DNA from: Plectrocnemia conspersa | Taxonomy: Eukaryota; Arthropoda; Insecta; Trichoptera; Polycentropodidae | Direction of reading: 5' to 3' | DNA length: 64,000 nt | Assembly: GCA_009617715.1 (NCBI GenBank) | Contig: VTFK01000157.1 | Coordinates: 1-64,000 of the forward strand | Shown: positions 1-11,815 of the stretch, piece after piece | Position numbering within the stretch: position 1 is the first letter of the stretch | Layout of the letters: each line of letters opens with the position of its first letter | Translations under genes and position numbers: made by a program | Notes under the pieces: model-generated | Told to the model about the DNA's origin: nothing | Seen by the model: only the letters and a program-made list of their open reading frames with translations | Databases searched by the model: none

Positions 1-2188
1 ACTTTGAGACTGATTTTTGTAATAAAAACATGATAATATTATTTGAGCATGAATCTATCAAATATTTGATCGCTTCATCATTTTCCTTTCACGTTTATGT
101 AGTTTATTTTAATGAAAAGTTCTTATGATTTATTAGTCACAGTCGACTAGTAATCATTTGCAATATATCATATTTTATAATAAAAATATGGATACAGTTC
201 ATTAGGAAGTTAGAAGTGCAGGTATTGTTTTAAAAACAAAGAATGTATATTTTGTAAAAAAAATCAACCTAACTAACACTTTTTATGTACTGATTTTCCG
301 TCGAATGTGGAAAACAAATCGTTGTCACTCAATATTGAGGCAAGTATGAATTTGCAAAATCACCTACTTTTATACATTTTTTTTATTAGGTACATTATAT
401 ATTTTTTTAGCCTTGTAATATTGTGTATTTTTTATTTATTCTTGTAAAACGCTTGTATGTACATACATACAAAATTAAACACTACAATAAAACATACTTA
501 TATAATGAAATAAATTACAGATTTATAATTTATATTTCTAGAAATTGATGGATTAACTAGTTACTGGTAATATTTAAATAGTATTTTTCAATGTAAAAAT
601 GATGAATGAAGCTACATTACTTATTTTATAAGTTATATTCCATTTATTAATAAATAAATATTTTAGACGTACATCAGTGACGGTGAATTTACAAGAAAGA
701 GTATTTGTACTGTAGTAATATTTAACATAAAAGACAAAAAAGTCACGAGAAGCTTTTGAGAAAGTTTTATAAATTAGTATTACTGACAAAGCTGTTTGTG
801 AAAAAACTGGATAGTCACTTTAAAAATAAATCCATTATCTAAAAATCCAATACCTTCGGTGTTCATCATAACCAAAAAATCAAACAGCTCAATCTTGCAG
901 ACTATCCATCGTAATATATAATTAACTGAAGTTTTTTTAGCCTAAAATGGCAATAACTATAGAGCGCGGTTCCTATGACCTTTTCGCAGTTTAATCACCG
1001 GTGAACAATCGGAGTTCAGTAGATCAAGAACCGACGATTAGACGTTTCTGAAGCTGCCGGCAACTTCTATAATTGATGGCTAACATTTTTTATCATATTA
1101 TATTGTACAGCAGCTAGAAATTCGATTTGTGAGAAACAATTTGCGAATTTCAGCGTTGGCACTTAATCAAAAACGCATTATTGAGTATGAAATCTCGCTA
1201 GGCAGGTTGGTTGATGTTTAGGCGGATGGATGGTTAGGCAATCTCTGGCAGGAAATTCACTAACTGGATGCCAGCTGATGGCAGTTTCCGCTGTTAAGCG
1301 CTCGTCGCACCTTATTATAGAAATTATTATAGGGAGTAAAGAATGTTATCTTCTCAATATCGTAACTCAACAGATAAACGTTGCATCTAGAATCAATATA
1401 TGTAGTATATCCATTGTTTATGAATGTATTTGGAAAATATAAAAGAATATTCAATATCTATACTAGCGTTAGTTTTTACTATACAAATAAACAATTTGTA
1501 CAATATTTTTTTTTCAGTCTGATCTGATTCTTCCTATGCTTATATAACATCCAAACAAAAAACACTCATATGTGAAAATGGTCCTATCACACGCAAAACC
1601 CAAGAGAAAGTCCACTCACGAGGTTCTTGTAGTCTAGTAGTAGTGTTATTGCAAAATAAGTCAGTCACGTTCGTGTGGTGCGGGATTTATGAATGTTTCG
1701 CATCGGGATTAGACAATTAGTCACGTTGAATAATCGACTGTCTAGCTAATGAACATTAACAAATTACCGTGTCTGTGTAATATTGTGTATTTTTGTTCGG
1801 AACTGGTTGAACACACCTGACGCATTGCCCATTCCGGAGGCGTAACGTGTTTATTGTTGCTTTGTGTTTAGAGCCAAAATTATGTCATTTAATTCAATCG
1901 TAGGGGCGAGGCTTGTTTAAGAGTATGGCGCCTAAATTACAGACGATGCTGTGGTTTTCAACATTACTAACAACTGACCAACTAACAACGAGGCACTGTT
2001 ATTAAAGCAAAAACAAGCTGAAGATTTTTTTAACGTATACGTTCTACGATTAGAGCACTTAATGACATACATATACGACCGTCAGTAATCACGGCAATAT
2101 TCATCCGTGAGATTTGGTAGAGCTAAACAAATTTAATCTGAGTTGTGATCGATTAGTGTAATAATTAAATTTTTATTCATTTTGGTCA
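1..2188. other. AT-rich noncoding DNA, no gene seen
   Basis: No convincing gene or repeat is seen here. The open frames at 574-789 and 1230-1454 are short, low in complexity and resemble no family I know. A GC-richer block at about 1550-1990, with scattered CG dinucleotides, stands out from the AT-rich surroundings. It could be conserved regulatory DNA, but base composition is the only evidence. Confidence 0.5.
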
Positions 2189-2755
2189 CCTAGAACCAGG
2201 CCTTCCTGAGAGGGGACAAATTCCCGGAGCCCGTTCTCCTTGAGAGGCCCGACTCTGGAAAAAATCATAGCAAGAATATATGTATAAAAAAAGTAAAAAC
2301 CGACCTCAAAAAATTAATATAAACTACAGTTATTTGAGATGTATATGTATTTGAGGTATTACTTCCTTCAGCCCTTTTTTTTTTACATACAAACAATAAA
2401 TTCAAAAGCACTCACTTTCTAAGTAGTACTTTCACAATAAACATTATTATTGAAAGGGACAGATCATATTTTTTTGACGCAGCTCCGTTTGTGTTAAATT
2501 GTTACGATTAATTATCAGATAAATATTATGAGTAGATATTTTTAATAATTTTTAATGCCAAATTAAAATATTTCGCAAAATATGTCTAATTTTTATATTT
2601 ATTTGTTACATATAAACGGTTAACTGGTACCTATTATTATTTATTCAAAAATTACATTACTATGTTAAAAAATCTATAGTGTCATTTTTGTTATGAGGCC
2701 CGGAATCATTGTTTTTCCAGGGCCCGGGTTCGCTCTCGGCGGCCCTGCTTAGAAC
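2189..2755. mobile_element. Non-autonomous hAT-type DNA transposon with 8-bp target duplication
   Basis: The element itself is 2197-2747 (551 bp). Its left end reads CAGGCCTTCCTGAGAGG and the right end, reverse-complemented, reads CAGGGCCGCCGAGAGCG, so the ends are diverged terminal inverted repeats starting with CAGG. The flanks are CCTAGAAC (2189-2196) and CTTAGAAC (2748-2755), an 8-bp target duplication matching at 7 of 8 positions. An 8-bp duplication plus a CAGG start is diagnostic of the hAT superfamily. Both ends are GC-rich (further GGCCCGGG-type motifs near 2220 and 2720), while the interior is AT-rich with no transposase frame, so it must have been mobilised in trans. Fragments of the same family lie at 22610-22680 and 55885-56090. 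Confidence 0.82.
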
Positions 2756-5008
2756 TATACAAATTTAAAAACTTTAGGGTCCATATGGTATTAAGGTTTA
2801 TTGTCTTTAATTCTTATCTTGAAATAAGAAGAACAATTATAGTTAATATATATATATAAATATAGAGTAACTGCGTTATAAAGATAACAGAAAAGGATTT
2901 TTCGTATTTTCAGATTTGGGTTTCCATTTTTATTCCTTTTTACTTTTGTTAAAGTTTGATATCCAATTTTATATCTGATTTTTGAAAATTTTATATGCAA
3001 GCTAAAACTTATTAAATTACATATAAGGCAGCTTATTAATAGCACGTTTTTTATATATAAAAATATTAATTTTTACCAGATAGATGGTTAATTCGTAAGC
3101 ATATTGAACAGACAATTGAGAACTTTTTTTTATTATCATGTTTCTAATTAATCATTTTGTATAATAGAAGATGATTATCTTACAGCAAAAATTTCCATGT
3201 GAAAATTAAAAGGAAAACTCAAATAAACGTCCAATAAAAAATATGCTCAAAGTAAATGAAGAAGAAATATGACATATTGACATATTTTTTTATGTAAAAA
3301 TAAATAACAAAAAACTTAAAAATTTTTTAGGAATGATATCAGTGCTCTTCAATTATATTATTTCAATTTTTTCAGTGAAGTTAATAGTCGTATATCTCTA
3401 AGGTAAATATTATATAATAAAATACATATAACAACATATGTTTAATTAGATCCAATTTTTAAGGAAACGGGAAACATCTACACAATAATTCGTTGACGTT
3501 CTAGTATGACAATAGTTACAAATACAAAATAAACCCTTAAATTTATTATATAAAATTAACTAACGTGAATTAAGCTGCGTATCAAAATCGGCGTGACTGT
3601 GCCGCTCTCGATGGCGGATATCATCTAAGGAACGAAAAACAGATTTTCTTTAAAATGGAATAATTAAAACATCGCGCAAAGAAATAAATAAAAACCAAAG
3701 ATATTGTCGATGATTAGTTTACATTTTGATCATTTACACAGATTGACAGTTTAAAAATAAGCGTTAAAAATACTATTAAAAGTATCATTTGCTCTATTTA
3801 TTTTAAATCACTACAATAAAACGTTTTATAATAATGAATAAAATAGTTGTTAGTAATTAATAATATATAGTTCTAAAAATTGCTTTTCCTTGTAAAAGTA
3901 TTTCATTAAATATTTAAGAATCATATCTATGCATATAAATATAATATTAGATATTTGAGTGTGCTATGGGAATTACAGCTAGTTATGTTAGATTATAAAT
4001 ATATAATAATTGCACCGTTTAGCTTAATCTTGCACGTTAAAAGCGTTAATGAGATAATTATTAATAATTAACTGTTAAAAAAGTAAGCTTGTTAACACAA
4101 AAGAAAATAAGCAAGTGAAATACAACTCATTGTTATTGAGCTTATATACTTGTAACATAATATTGTAATTATTTGCTGCAGAATGGTCCACAAAAATATA
4201 CGATAATAAATTTGAGAAACACAAATATATTGTTGAAATATCATTTATGCCTTTTAGACGTAGAAATCATTAAAGTAAAGTAAATTTTGTCGATATATGC
4301 CACAAGAAATTTTTCATTTTCTTCATATTATATTTCCCTTCAGTTGCCTGGTTTTGTTTTTTGAGATAGTTCATTTAAATAATCTTTGTAAGCAACAAAA
4401 AATAAACCGACTGATTAACAATATTAATGGAAAACTCCAAATGATATGCATCGTAACATTTTCCAAAATTTATATCAAAATTTTAAAGAGGTTCGTAAAA
4501 GTTGTGTTTTAGTTTTGTATTAATCAAAATACTTAATTTTATTTAGTATGAAAAAAAAGCGTAACAAAATACATTTCTACATCACAAAGTAGTCGAAAAT
4601 TTTACGTACTTCGACTCTACGTAACGAAACGCAAAGCGAAGAAATAAAGCTGGAAGTCTTTGAGAGATTTAGTGCCAAGAAAGATAGCAGGATTTGGCAA
4701 AATTAGAAGATGGTTCCTATAGAAGAAAAAATTAACTACGAAATATACTATATTTGCATTAACACGGTCAGTTCGAGAACTATCCATTCCATCATTTTTA
4801 TATCACACCCCTACTATTAGCTTTAAAGCACACGACACGATAAAAGCTACAAACCATTTATCATGAGTCTTGAATGTTTTCAAATTATATAGCTAGTAAT
4901 ATTTTGACAGAATGTTGCTGGTTTAAAGTTAATGTTTATATAGTTGCTATATATGTAATAATAGAATATATTTTTTTGTACAAAAATCACATATAGTCCT
5001 TAAAATAT
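2756..5008. other. AT-rich noncoding DNA, nothing recognised
   Basis: The sequence is strongly AT-rich with many homopolymer runs. Frames such as 2791-3045 (minus) and 4297-4512 (plus) are rich in Ile/Lys/Phe/Tyr, as chance AT-rich frames are, and no family is recognised. No inverted or tandem repeat of note was seen. Confidence 0.5.
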
Positions 5009-5366
5009 CATAGACCAGTGGTATAAGTCATTGATATATCTGAAGGACCTAAGTTCGTGTCTATAAGATCAGAATTAGTGGTTAGTATATAATTTTAATT
5101 TCAATCGATTAACATAGATATAAAATTTCTTAGGTTTTTCTAATCTCACGGATTAATAATTAAAATAAAATAGATCTAGTTTTTGCATATTTACATCTAT
5201 TAATCGTAAGCTATAATGATATAATAATAAAATAGTAAGCTGTAAGTTTAGAAGTAATAAAATTACTGATTTTCAGTCTGATTATGTTTAGTTTGTTGTA
5301 ACGCATTGAGCTAAAACCTGTCACATTGCAACTTATGATTTACTTAATAAATAAATAAATAAATAG
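5009..5366 (+). repeat. tRNA-headed SINE-like retroposon with LINE-like 3' tail
   Basis: The left end resembles a tRNA gene: an A-box-like TAGACCAGTGGTATAAG at 5011 and a B-box-like AAGTTCGTGTC at 5051-5061, spaced as in a tRNA and so able to act as an internal RNA polymerase III promoter. A ~220-bp AT-rich body follows, then a tail (about 5299-5366) containing CGCATTGAGC, CTGTCAC and a run of AAAT units. The tail resembles the 3' end of the minus-strand LINE at 15.1 kb, which has CGCATTGGGT, CTGTCA and an AAAT run in the same order. The body is repeated at 36585-36785 in the opposite orientation. This is the layout of a SINE that borrows its 3' end from a partner LINE. The alternative is a chance tRNA-like motif upstream of a 5'-truncated LINE tail. 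No target duplication was identified. Confidence 0.55.
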
Positions 5367-6094
5367 TATAATATGTATATAATGAAAAATAAGTTTTGAA
5401 ATTCCCATAAATGGAACTTAAATGACAGTTTCTCAAAAAAATTACTGACCATTTCTTAACAATTAATTGTCCATGTATAACTAATATTACTATAGGATAA
5501 TGATTCATTTTGGGTGGAAAAATCGCTACAAAAAGTTGCAAGTATTTTTTTTACAAAATTATCATATTTTAACTGTCACGATGTAAAGACTCAACTTCTA
5601 TTGTAAGTTAAGTAAATCTAGTTTTATTTGCCATATTAAACATTTAGTTAAATGCGAGTTTTGATTATTTTTTACACACAACGATGCATTAAATAAACAT
5701 TAAAAACTGCCATTGATTGTTATCTGTAGTAAAAAAATGATAATTTATAAGGCTTGAGTTTGATACAAAAAATGCAGGTGCTAGTAGGAAATAATGACAT
5801 TTTCAAAATTAGTAAGATAATCTTTGTAATAAAAAATATTAAAAACGTAATCACATTTTAGTAAGAAAAAATAGCATTTTTTGTAGCTATTTTTATATAG
5901 ATAATTTTAATGTTATTTTTTTAAGTTTAAGCATATATTTTAATATCATACAAACCTAATTAAAAATATTTTGTCAAAGCAAATGTATTGAAAAACGATA
6001 AAGCTGTAATTAGCAAATTTTAAATATTAATCGAGTTAGTTCATCTTTGCGACAAAAAAAGTAAACTTGTAATATAATTATAGTAAATACTCAC
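5367..6094 (-). other. Intron downstream of the minus-strand exon
   Basis: On the minus strand this DNA starts with the GTGAGT donor at 6094-6089, so it is intronic at least nearby. It is AT-rich with no coding or repeat signal. The frame at 5344-5541 (minus) is not credible. Confidence 0.55.
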
Positions 6095-6233
6095 TTCCAT
6101 AAATTGTGATATGTGATCCTGGTCTTGCGGTCAGAACAGGGGTGGATCCGTATCTCTCTCCAGCGTTAGATAAGCGTCCGGTTGCTGTCACGCCCATCGG
6201 CTTGAAAGCGATAGGCCTAATCACCACTTTTCC
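6095..6233 (-). CDS. Internal coding exon of a host gene, possibly LZTS/Fezzin-like scaffold protein (partial)
   Basis: Read on the minus strand, a long T tract (complement of 6239-6253) ends in CACAG, followed by a 139-nt open exon and a GTGAGT donor at 6094-6089. Frame 0 gives 46 codons plus one base without a stop. The peptide begins GKVVIRPIAFKPMGVTATGR, continues through LSNAGERYGSTPVLTARPGS and ends HITIYG; the last codon is split after its first base (phase 1). Base composition is close to 50 % GC, unlike the AT-rich flanks. The basic, Ser/Pro/Gly-rich peptide looks like a disordered region of a scaffold protein. 'RP(T/I)AFKP' is a segment I associate with the N-terminal part of LZTS/PSD-Zip70-type proteins, coiled-coil scaffolds at synapses and in Wnt control in vertebrates. 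That family link is from memory and tentative; the exon itself is well supported. No other exon of this gene is certain in the window. Confidence 0.85.
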
Positions 6234-6254
6234 CTGTGAAAAAAAAAAAAAAAC
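6234..6254 (-). promoter_or_regulatory. Splice acceptor and polypyrimidine tract of the host exon
   Basis: On the minus strand the bases just before the exon form an almost pure T run of about 15 followed by CACAG. The run is adjacent to the open frame and ends in the invariant AG, so it fixes the 5' edge of the exon at 6233. Confidence 0.85.
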
Positions 6255-7896
6255 ATTTGAGAAACATGCGTAATACGAACATCACGTATTTGCTAGTCGG
6301 TAAAGAACGTATTATTTCACTAGAATAATAGGCTACAAAAAAGAATCGCATTACTCCAAGGCCTCGGGGTTTTAAGGCGAAATAGTTTTTAACGTATTTT
6401 TATTTAAGAGTAGTTTTTTTAAAGTAAATTGTTAATTTATACATGTATACAAAAGTAGTTTTTTCATATATGAATGAGTGTTGATATATTTATTAAGTGA
6501 TTCACACATTTGAAAAGTTTGTTTACCAGTTCAGAACAAGTTCTGATTTTCGGTTGGCGGAACTACTGCCGTGACAATGAGCAGTTTGCAACTCATGGCC
6601 GATGTGGTTGATGACCCGTTATTATTATTACTATTATATATAAATATTTATTCATGTTAAAAAAGACAAACATGTACACCCATTCATTTATATAGTGTGC
6701 AACGGAATAATTAGAAAGAGCATTCAGTTGTGTTCTCAACAGTGCCGTATTTCAATATTTATCGAAGCGCACCTTTCCTGAGAACTGTAGAGCGAAATGC
6801 TAAACAATCAAAAAACCCATTAGCAAAGCACGCGATAGATATATACAGATTGCCCTGTAAGAATGCGTGAATAAATTAAATATATTGTGCATATTATATG
6901 TCAAGTTATTAAGAAAATCATTTGAAATACACAGTAGAAAACTCCACAAACAGGTCATTCCAATTGACGTATGAACATCCGTTTTACATTTTTAAATACT
7001 TTCAGATTAGTATATATGGGCTCAAGCGAAGATCACTCGCTCAGCAATGAACACTTGAACAGCAACAAACGCTGCATATTTTTTTAGTCAGTAAGTGGGA
7101 ACGCTCGTTACCGAGTGTTCCTACTGCGACGGCACCGACACGATTTTATTGCTTTTGACGTGCATTTTTGACTTCTGAGAAGTGATAATTGTTTTTGCGC
7201 CCTCCTATTAACCAAAATTCGGTTTGAATACATTTTGCCCAATACTCTCATAACAGAAATCCGTAATAATATCGGTAAGAATAGCTATCATATTTTTCAA
7301 ATATAGTGTAATATCAAAGTTCAGACAGACTATGAATCAATATGCGAGATGCGACGTCAGTCTGTACTTTTTCTTCAGCTTATTTCCTTATTAGTTTTTA
7401 TTCTAAAACTATAATTAGTTTTAGAACTTTCATTGGGTCAAGTTGGGTTTGTTTAATTTATGTATGTTAGGTTAGGGTGTGCACAGCATATGGATATTTC
7501 GCACTGTCAATTTGAGTTTTTTAGCAGTTAAATTAAATGATAAATATGGCCAGATTTTTAAAATATCAAATAAAAACACTAAAATAAAAATTATCTTCTC
7601 AAAAATTTTCGTTTATTTAGAGATGCTATAGGAAAAAAAATAAAAAATGGTCACCTCGGACATTTGTTTAAGAAAGGCAGAGAAGAACAAAAAAAGGACA
7701 AAGGATGATCTCTTGTCATTTATATTACTATATAATTTCACTTTTAACGCATGGCAGATAAATTACTAAATAAATTTTCACTGGTAAAACTACATATTTA
7801 CCGGTGAAAATGTATTTCGATATGACATTTAAAAAAGGATAGATTTGAGACAGATTTTTAGATTTTATTTGAGGGATTTTTCAAGCCAATTCAAAA
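6255..7896. other. Probable intron, AT-rich
   Basis: This DNA lies upstream of the minus-strand acceptor and is presumably intronic. A GC-richer patch sits at about 7030-7210. The phrase GTTAGGTTAGGG near 7465 is a two-unit insect telomere-like motif, too short to matter. No repeat or exon was recognised. Confidence 0.5.
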
Positions 7897-7928
7897 GTGT
7901 GTGTGTGTGTGTGGAAGGGGGGGGGGGG
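7897..7928. repeat. GT microsatellite followed by a G homopolymer
   Basis: A run of alternating GT (about 8 units) is followed by GGAA and about 12 consecutive G. Such a G run is exceptional in this AT-rich DNA and is likely length-variable. Confidence 0.9.
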
Positions 7929-7954
7929 TTAAACACCCCTGTCCCACCCAAACG

Positions 7955-8330
7955 ACGTTCCTGAGAAAGACGCGACCAATGCCGGACCAGAAGAGACGAT
8001 AATATCCACATAAGCGGATTGTCCAGCATCGTCACAAGTATGCATCAGGGCAGTTCACAGCCGACAATAATTCAACTCGACAGTTCAGTGAAGTCTTATG
8101 TATTTTTTCATAAACTTAGTGTACCTAAGGATAATTTAATGTTCTTTAATGTTATTGTATAACTTTAACCAATTATAAACAATGGAAATGGTTATGAACC
8201 AATATTGTGCATTTAATGTGTCTGTATACTTTTCTACCTATATGTATATTTTTGAAATAAACTTTTAGAAAAAATACATGCCCTTTCGATTCTATTGCCT
8301 GATAGTGGCAGCTACATTTTTTTTATATAT
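7955..8330 (+). repeat. Dispersed repeat family G, copy 1 (possible LTR fragment)
   Basis: The block shares ordered motifs with 38860-38990: ACGTTCC(C/T)GAGA, then CGGAT(A/T)GTCCAGCATC, then (A/T)TC(G/A)CAAG, then a CCGACA-type motif. GC content is well above the flanks. An AATAAA-type signal follows near 8257, and 'TGATAGTGGCAGCTACATT' follows at about 8302, a little like an LTR edge next to a primer-binding site. Assignment to an LTR retrotransposon is a guess; the repetition itself is visible. Confidence 0.55.
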
Positions 8331-11300
8331 GTGGTAATTAATATTGGCTTAAACTGTTAATAGATTTTCCGCGCCTATTTTGACTGCAAAGTCACATCCC
8401 TTCGGCCTCAAATCATAAAGTTTGTTTTTTAGTTTGGGTTGTTTAAACTTTAAATTTAAATGAACAGAATCATTGTTGCCTTTACTAACGAACGCTCGGT
8501 GTTGTCCGGTTTGCGGCTCCATTTAAAATGTTCCGCAAATATCATTCATGAAATCAACAGCCAAATTTAATTGGGAAATGTTTGTTCATGCGGTTAAAAA
8601 TTTTTGACGATGAAGTTTGCCTGATTTTAAAGCACTAATATGTATTGATAAAATTCATTGGTTATTGAAAATATTGAAAATAACAATTTTTATGGACAAT
8701 GGTATTAAAAAAGTATGTGTTTAGTAATTTAAAAGATATATACCTATACACTAAAGTCAAAGAGTAAGAATAATTACTAATTTTAATTATTGTTGTTCAA
8801 TATCGGAAATTTGTAGGAACAGAATTTTTTCACAATCATTGTTAATTTATAGTGTGACCTTGAATATTCTATTTCTGAAACTATCATTGTTTGCGATGCC
8901 CACCGATCGAAACGTTACGAACAATAAACATTGTAATTAACGACAATTCATAATCAACTTTGTTATAGCGGACGAAAAAAATCCGTTAAATTATAAGTTT
9001 TCGCGTTGCATTTACATAATTGTTTACCTTGTGCAAGTTGGCAATGATTTGAATACTGACTATGTTATATCATAATTTATTAAAATATTCTTCGCGATTG
9101 CCGCGGTGCCATTGGCCAATGTCAAGGCCGGTTTGGTTACGCGATTTTACCTGTAAAAAATGACATAGAAATTTTCTCAAACGGTTATTCATTAACGACG
9201 TTCGATATTTTTCAATGTATCGACGTATCTGATTAAAGCGCTCGGGTTGATTTTTGTACCTGCGGTTGAGAATTAAAAATAAAAGTGAGCCAAAAGTTAT
9301 TAATAAATCGTATCCTTTCATTAATCTGCAATCCAGAGATGTGCGTATTTCAGATAAAACATAAATAATAGATTTCGCATGGAAAACATATTTTTTAGGA
9401 GAGCTTTAAAATCATTTCATAATTATTAAAAAAAAAAAAAAAATATTATACAAATTAATTAAAACATATATTTTAATTCAGTTATAATATAATAGCTAAT
9501 GAAATATTTTTTTTATAATAACCGAATTTTATTATGACGATAAACCGAGTCGTCGTTTACGGGTAGAAAAAATAGTGGAAGTTTCTCCAGCCAAAATGTT
9601 CTTACCAAGATCGTAGGAATAATCTGAAGTTTTATCAAAAACTTTAGACTCTTCTCGAAATCTTTACAACCAAAGGATTCATAAACATCACGCTAAATAC
9701 TAACATCAGTGAGCTTTATAGAGATCCACTAATTCATATTTGTGTAGTTTTTCTGAATAATTACCTTTCAATTTTTATCTATGGATGTATGTATGAATGC
9801 AAATATAATAATATAGGCTCTTTTTAAATGATCACAGGTTTACGCAACGTCAGGTACAGATCCCTTTTAAATATAATGAAATTAGCTAATAAATAAACTA
9901 TTAGATTTTGAGACATTTAAATTCATGATGTGAGTGTAATTCAAAGCATTGTATTTGTGGGTTAGATTTGCATGTTTGGTAGGAATTGGTGCGAAAAATT
10001 CGGTCGTGTGACTAATCGAGCGATTCATTTTCACGTTCCATCGACGCAAAAAAAGCAACAAACAACTCGAGAGGGAGCTATTGACGAGAGGTTTTGAAGC
10101 AAATAAGAAAAAAGAACCTTCGGATTTGTAGACATGGACGAGAACAGCAAAACCGAACGGTGTGGCTTTGCGGGATGCGATGATCTCACATCGGTCGGGT
10201 GGTCAAGCGTATAATGGGTTTTTCGGTTTTTAGGGTCATTTTTCTCTGACTGTTTTTATTTTAATTCAACGGGCACTGTGCAAATCGCAGTTTAACGCCG
10301 AAAAGCCAAACAAGCATGGCTGAAGCGCCTTTGATTGATGACTTGATTACACGGAGAAGCAGCGATTTATCATAGAATTACCTACAAAAACAAAAATAGG
10401 TAACTCTTATGAGCGCATGAGTAACACTTGACCTCCGCGAATTGGTTCCGACTGAGAAGATTATATTGTAAATATTATTAAAAAATAAATAAATCCTGTA
10501 TATTTGGTATGTTTATATTAATTTCTCTATAGTTTTCCTAAAATAACTAAGCTTGTTTAAGATTTCGCAATTATATCTACTTGAATTTTATTTCTTATCA
10601 TTCAATGTTTTCCTTAAAGTAAGTTTGAGTTGGCATACATACATATGTAAACTATTTACAAAATGCATAATGATCAAATGGAAACGTAGGTAGGCTCTAT
10701 ACCAAGAAACCTTCTAATAACGTTTTAATGACCGATTGACATGAGCGTCTAGTGCACTATTACAGTCCTTTGTCTATTGGCTTTTGTGACCCACTTTTCG
10801 CTAATTACATTTAAAGCGCATATGCAAATCGAGATTTTCCTTAAGAGTAACATATTTTCATCAGAGCTTAACAGTAAGCATCGTTTTTCATAAGTTCATA
10901 GTTCCGTTGGCAATAATTGTCAGGTCATTTTTTGTTTTGTCATTTTGTCATGTTTTAGACCGAAACGTTCATTACTCACTCACAGGCCAGACAACGTGAC
11001 TCATAATGTAATGACTCGTAATTTTCTTTGGTCATTTCCATCCACTTCCTGCGACTTATTAATCTTATGATCAACGAAGCAGTAATGCGAAACTATAATA
11101 GTAACTTTGCCAACCACTTTGTGTGCTTTTTCTGTAGCATTTATTATTACCTGGTTAAACAAATTCGAAACAATAAGACGTTTATAAAAAAATCTTTCAA
11201 TTATGCATGGTTACCTTTATGGTGTATGATCTAATGATTGAATGTCATTGACCCAAAAAATGATAACTAGTTTATTTTTGATGCTTTTTAGCGAAGAAAT

Positions 11301-11815
11301 AAATTATAAAATTTAATTTCATTACTAAAATTCAGATTAAAACTAAATCATATTCTGCAGTAAAAGCAGTAAGAGCAAGAGAATTTTTAAGAGGTTTTAT
11401 TTATAAATTGTTTTTTAAAGTTCATGGATAATTAAGAATTATTCGTTTTATCAGGAAATGCACGTGAAAATATTTGGAAGTAGTCATAGAAAAACGTAGT
11501 AAAACACCGCAGTAAAACATATCCTTTATGTTTATTATTATATTTCGGATTAGTTCGGATTTATTATTATTATTCCAAATAAATAAATTAAGTCACGTAT
11601 AATTTGTGTAATTACAAATACGTGATGTTTTTCAAATATAGAACTGAATTTTGTACGTCGTAACTGGATTGACGTGAAGAGGGAAGCGGCTATTTAGCGT
11701 TGTTCCAAGTCTAAATAGACTGTTTTTGTCTGTTGTTTGCTTAATAATAATAATTTTAATGCTGTTTCTAAGCATTTACTAATTCGGATACATGCTGTTT
11801 ATATTTACATTAATT
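8331..11815. other. Noncoding DNA with two GC-richer conserved-looking patches
   Basis: This is mostly AT-rich. A patch at 9070-9150 contains the perfect 12-bp palindrome CATTGGCCAATG (9110-9121), resembling a CCAAT/NF-I type site. A patch at about 9960-10230 is CG-containing, with a short frame MDENSKTERCGFAGCDD... (from about 10135) that stops after 26 codons. Neither has good splice signals on both sides, so regulatory DNA is more likely than coding. Confidence 0.45.

Noticed and set aside
9070..9321. 83-codon minus-strand frame with a basic, protein-like sequence
   Set aside because: No family resemblance, no ATG context or splice pair. The GC-richer part contains a CCAAT-type palindrome, so regulatory DNA is as likely. 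Not called as a gene.
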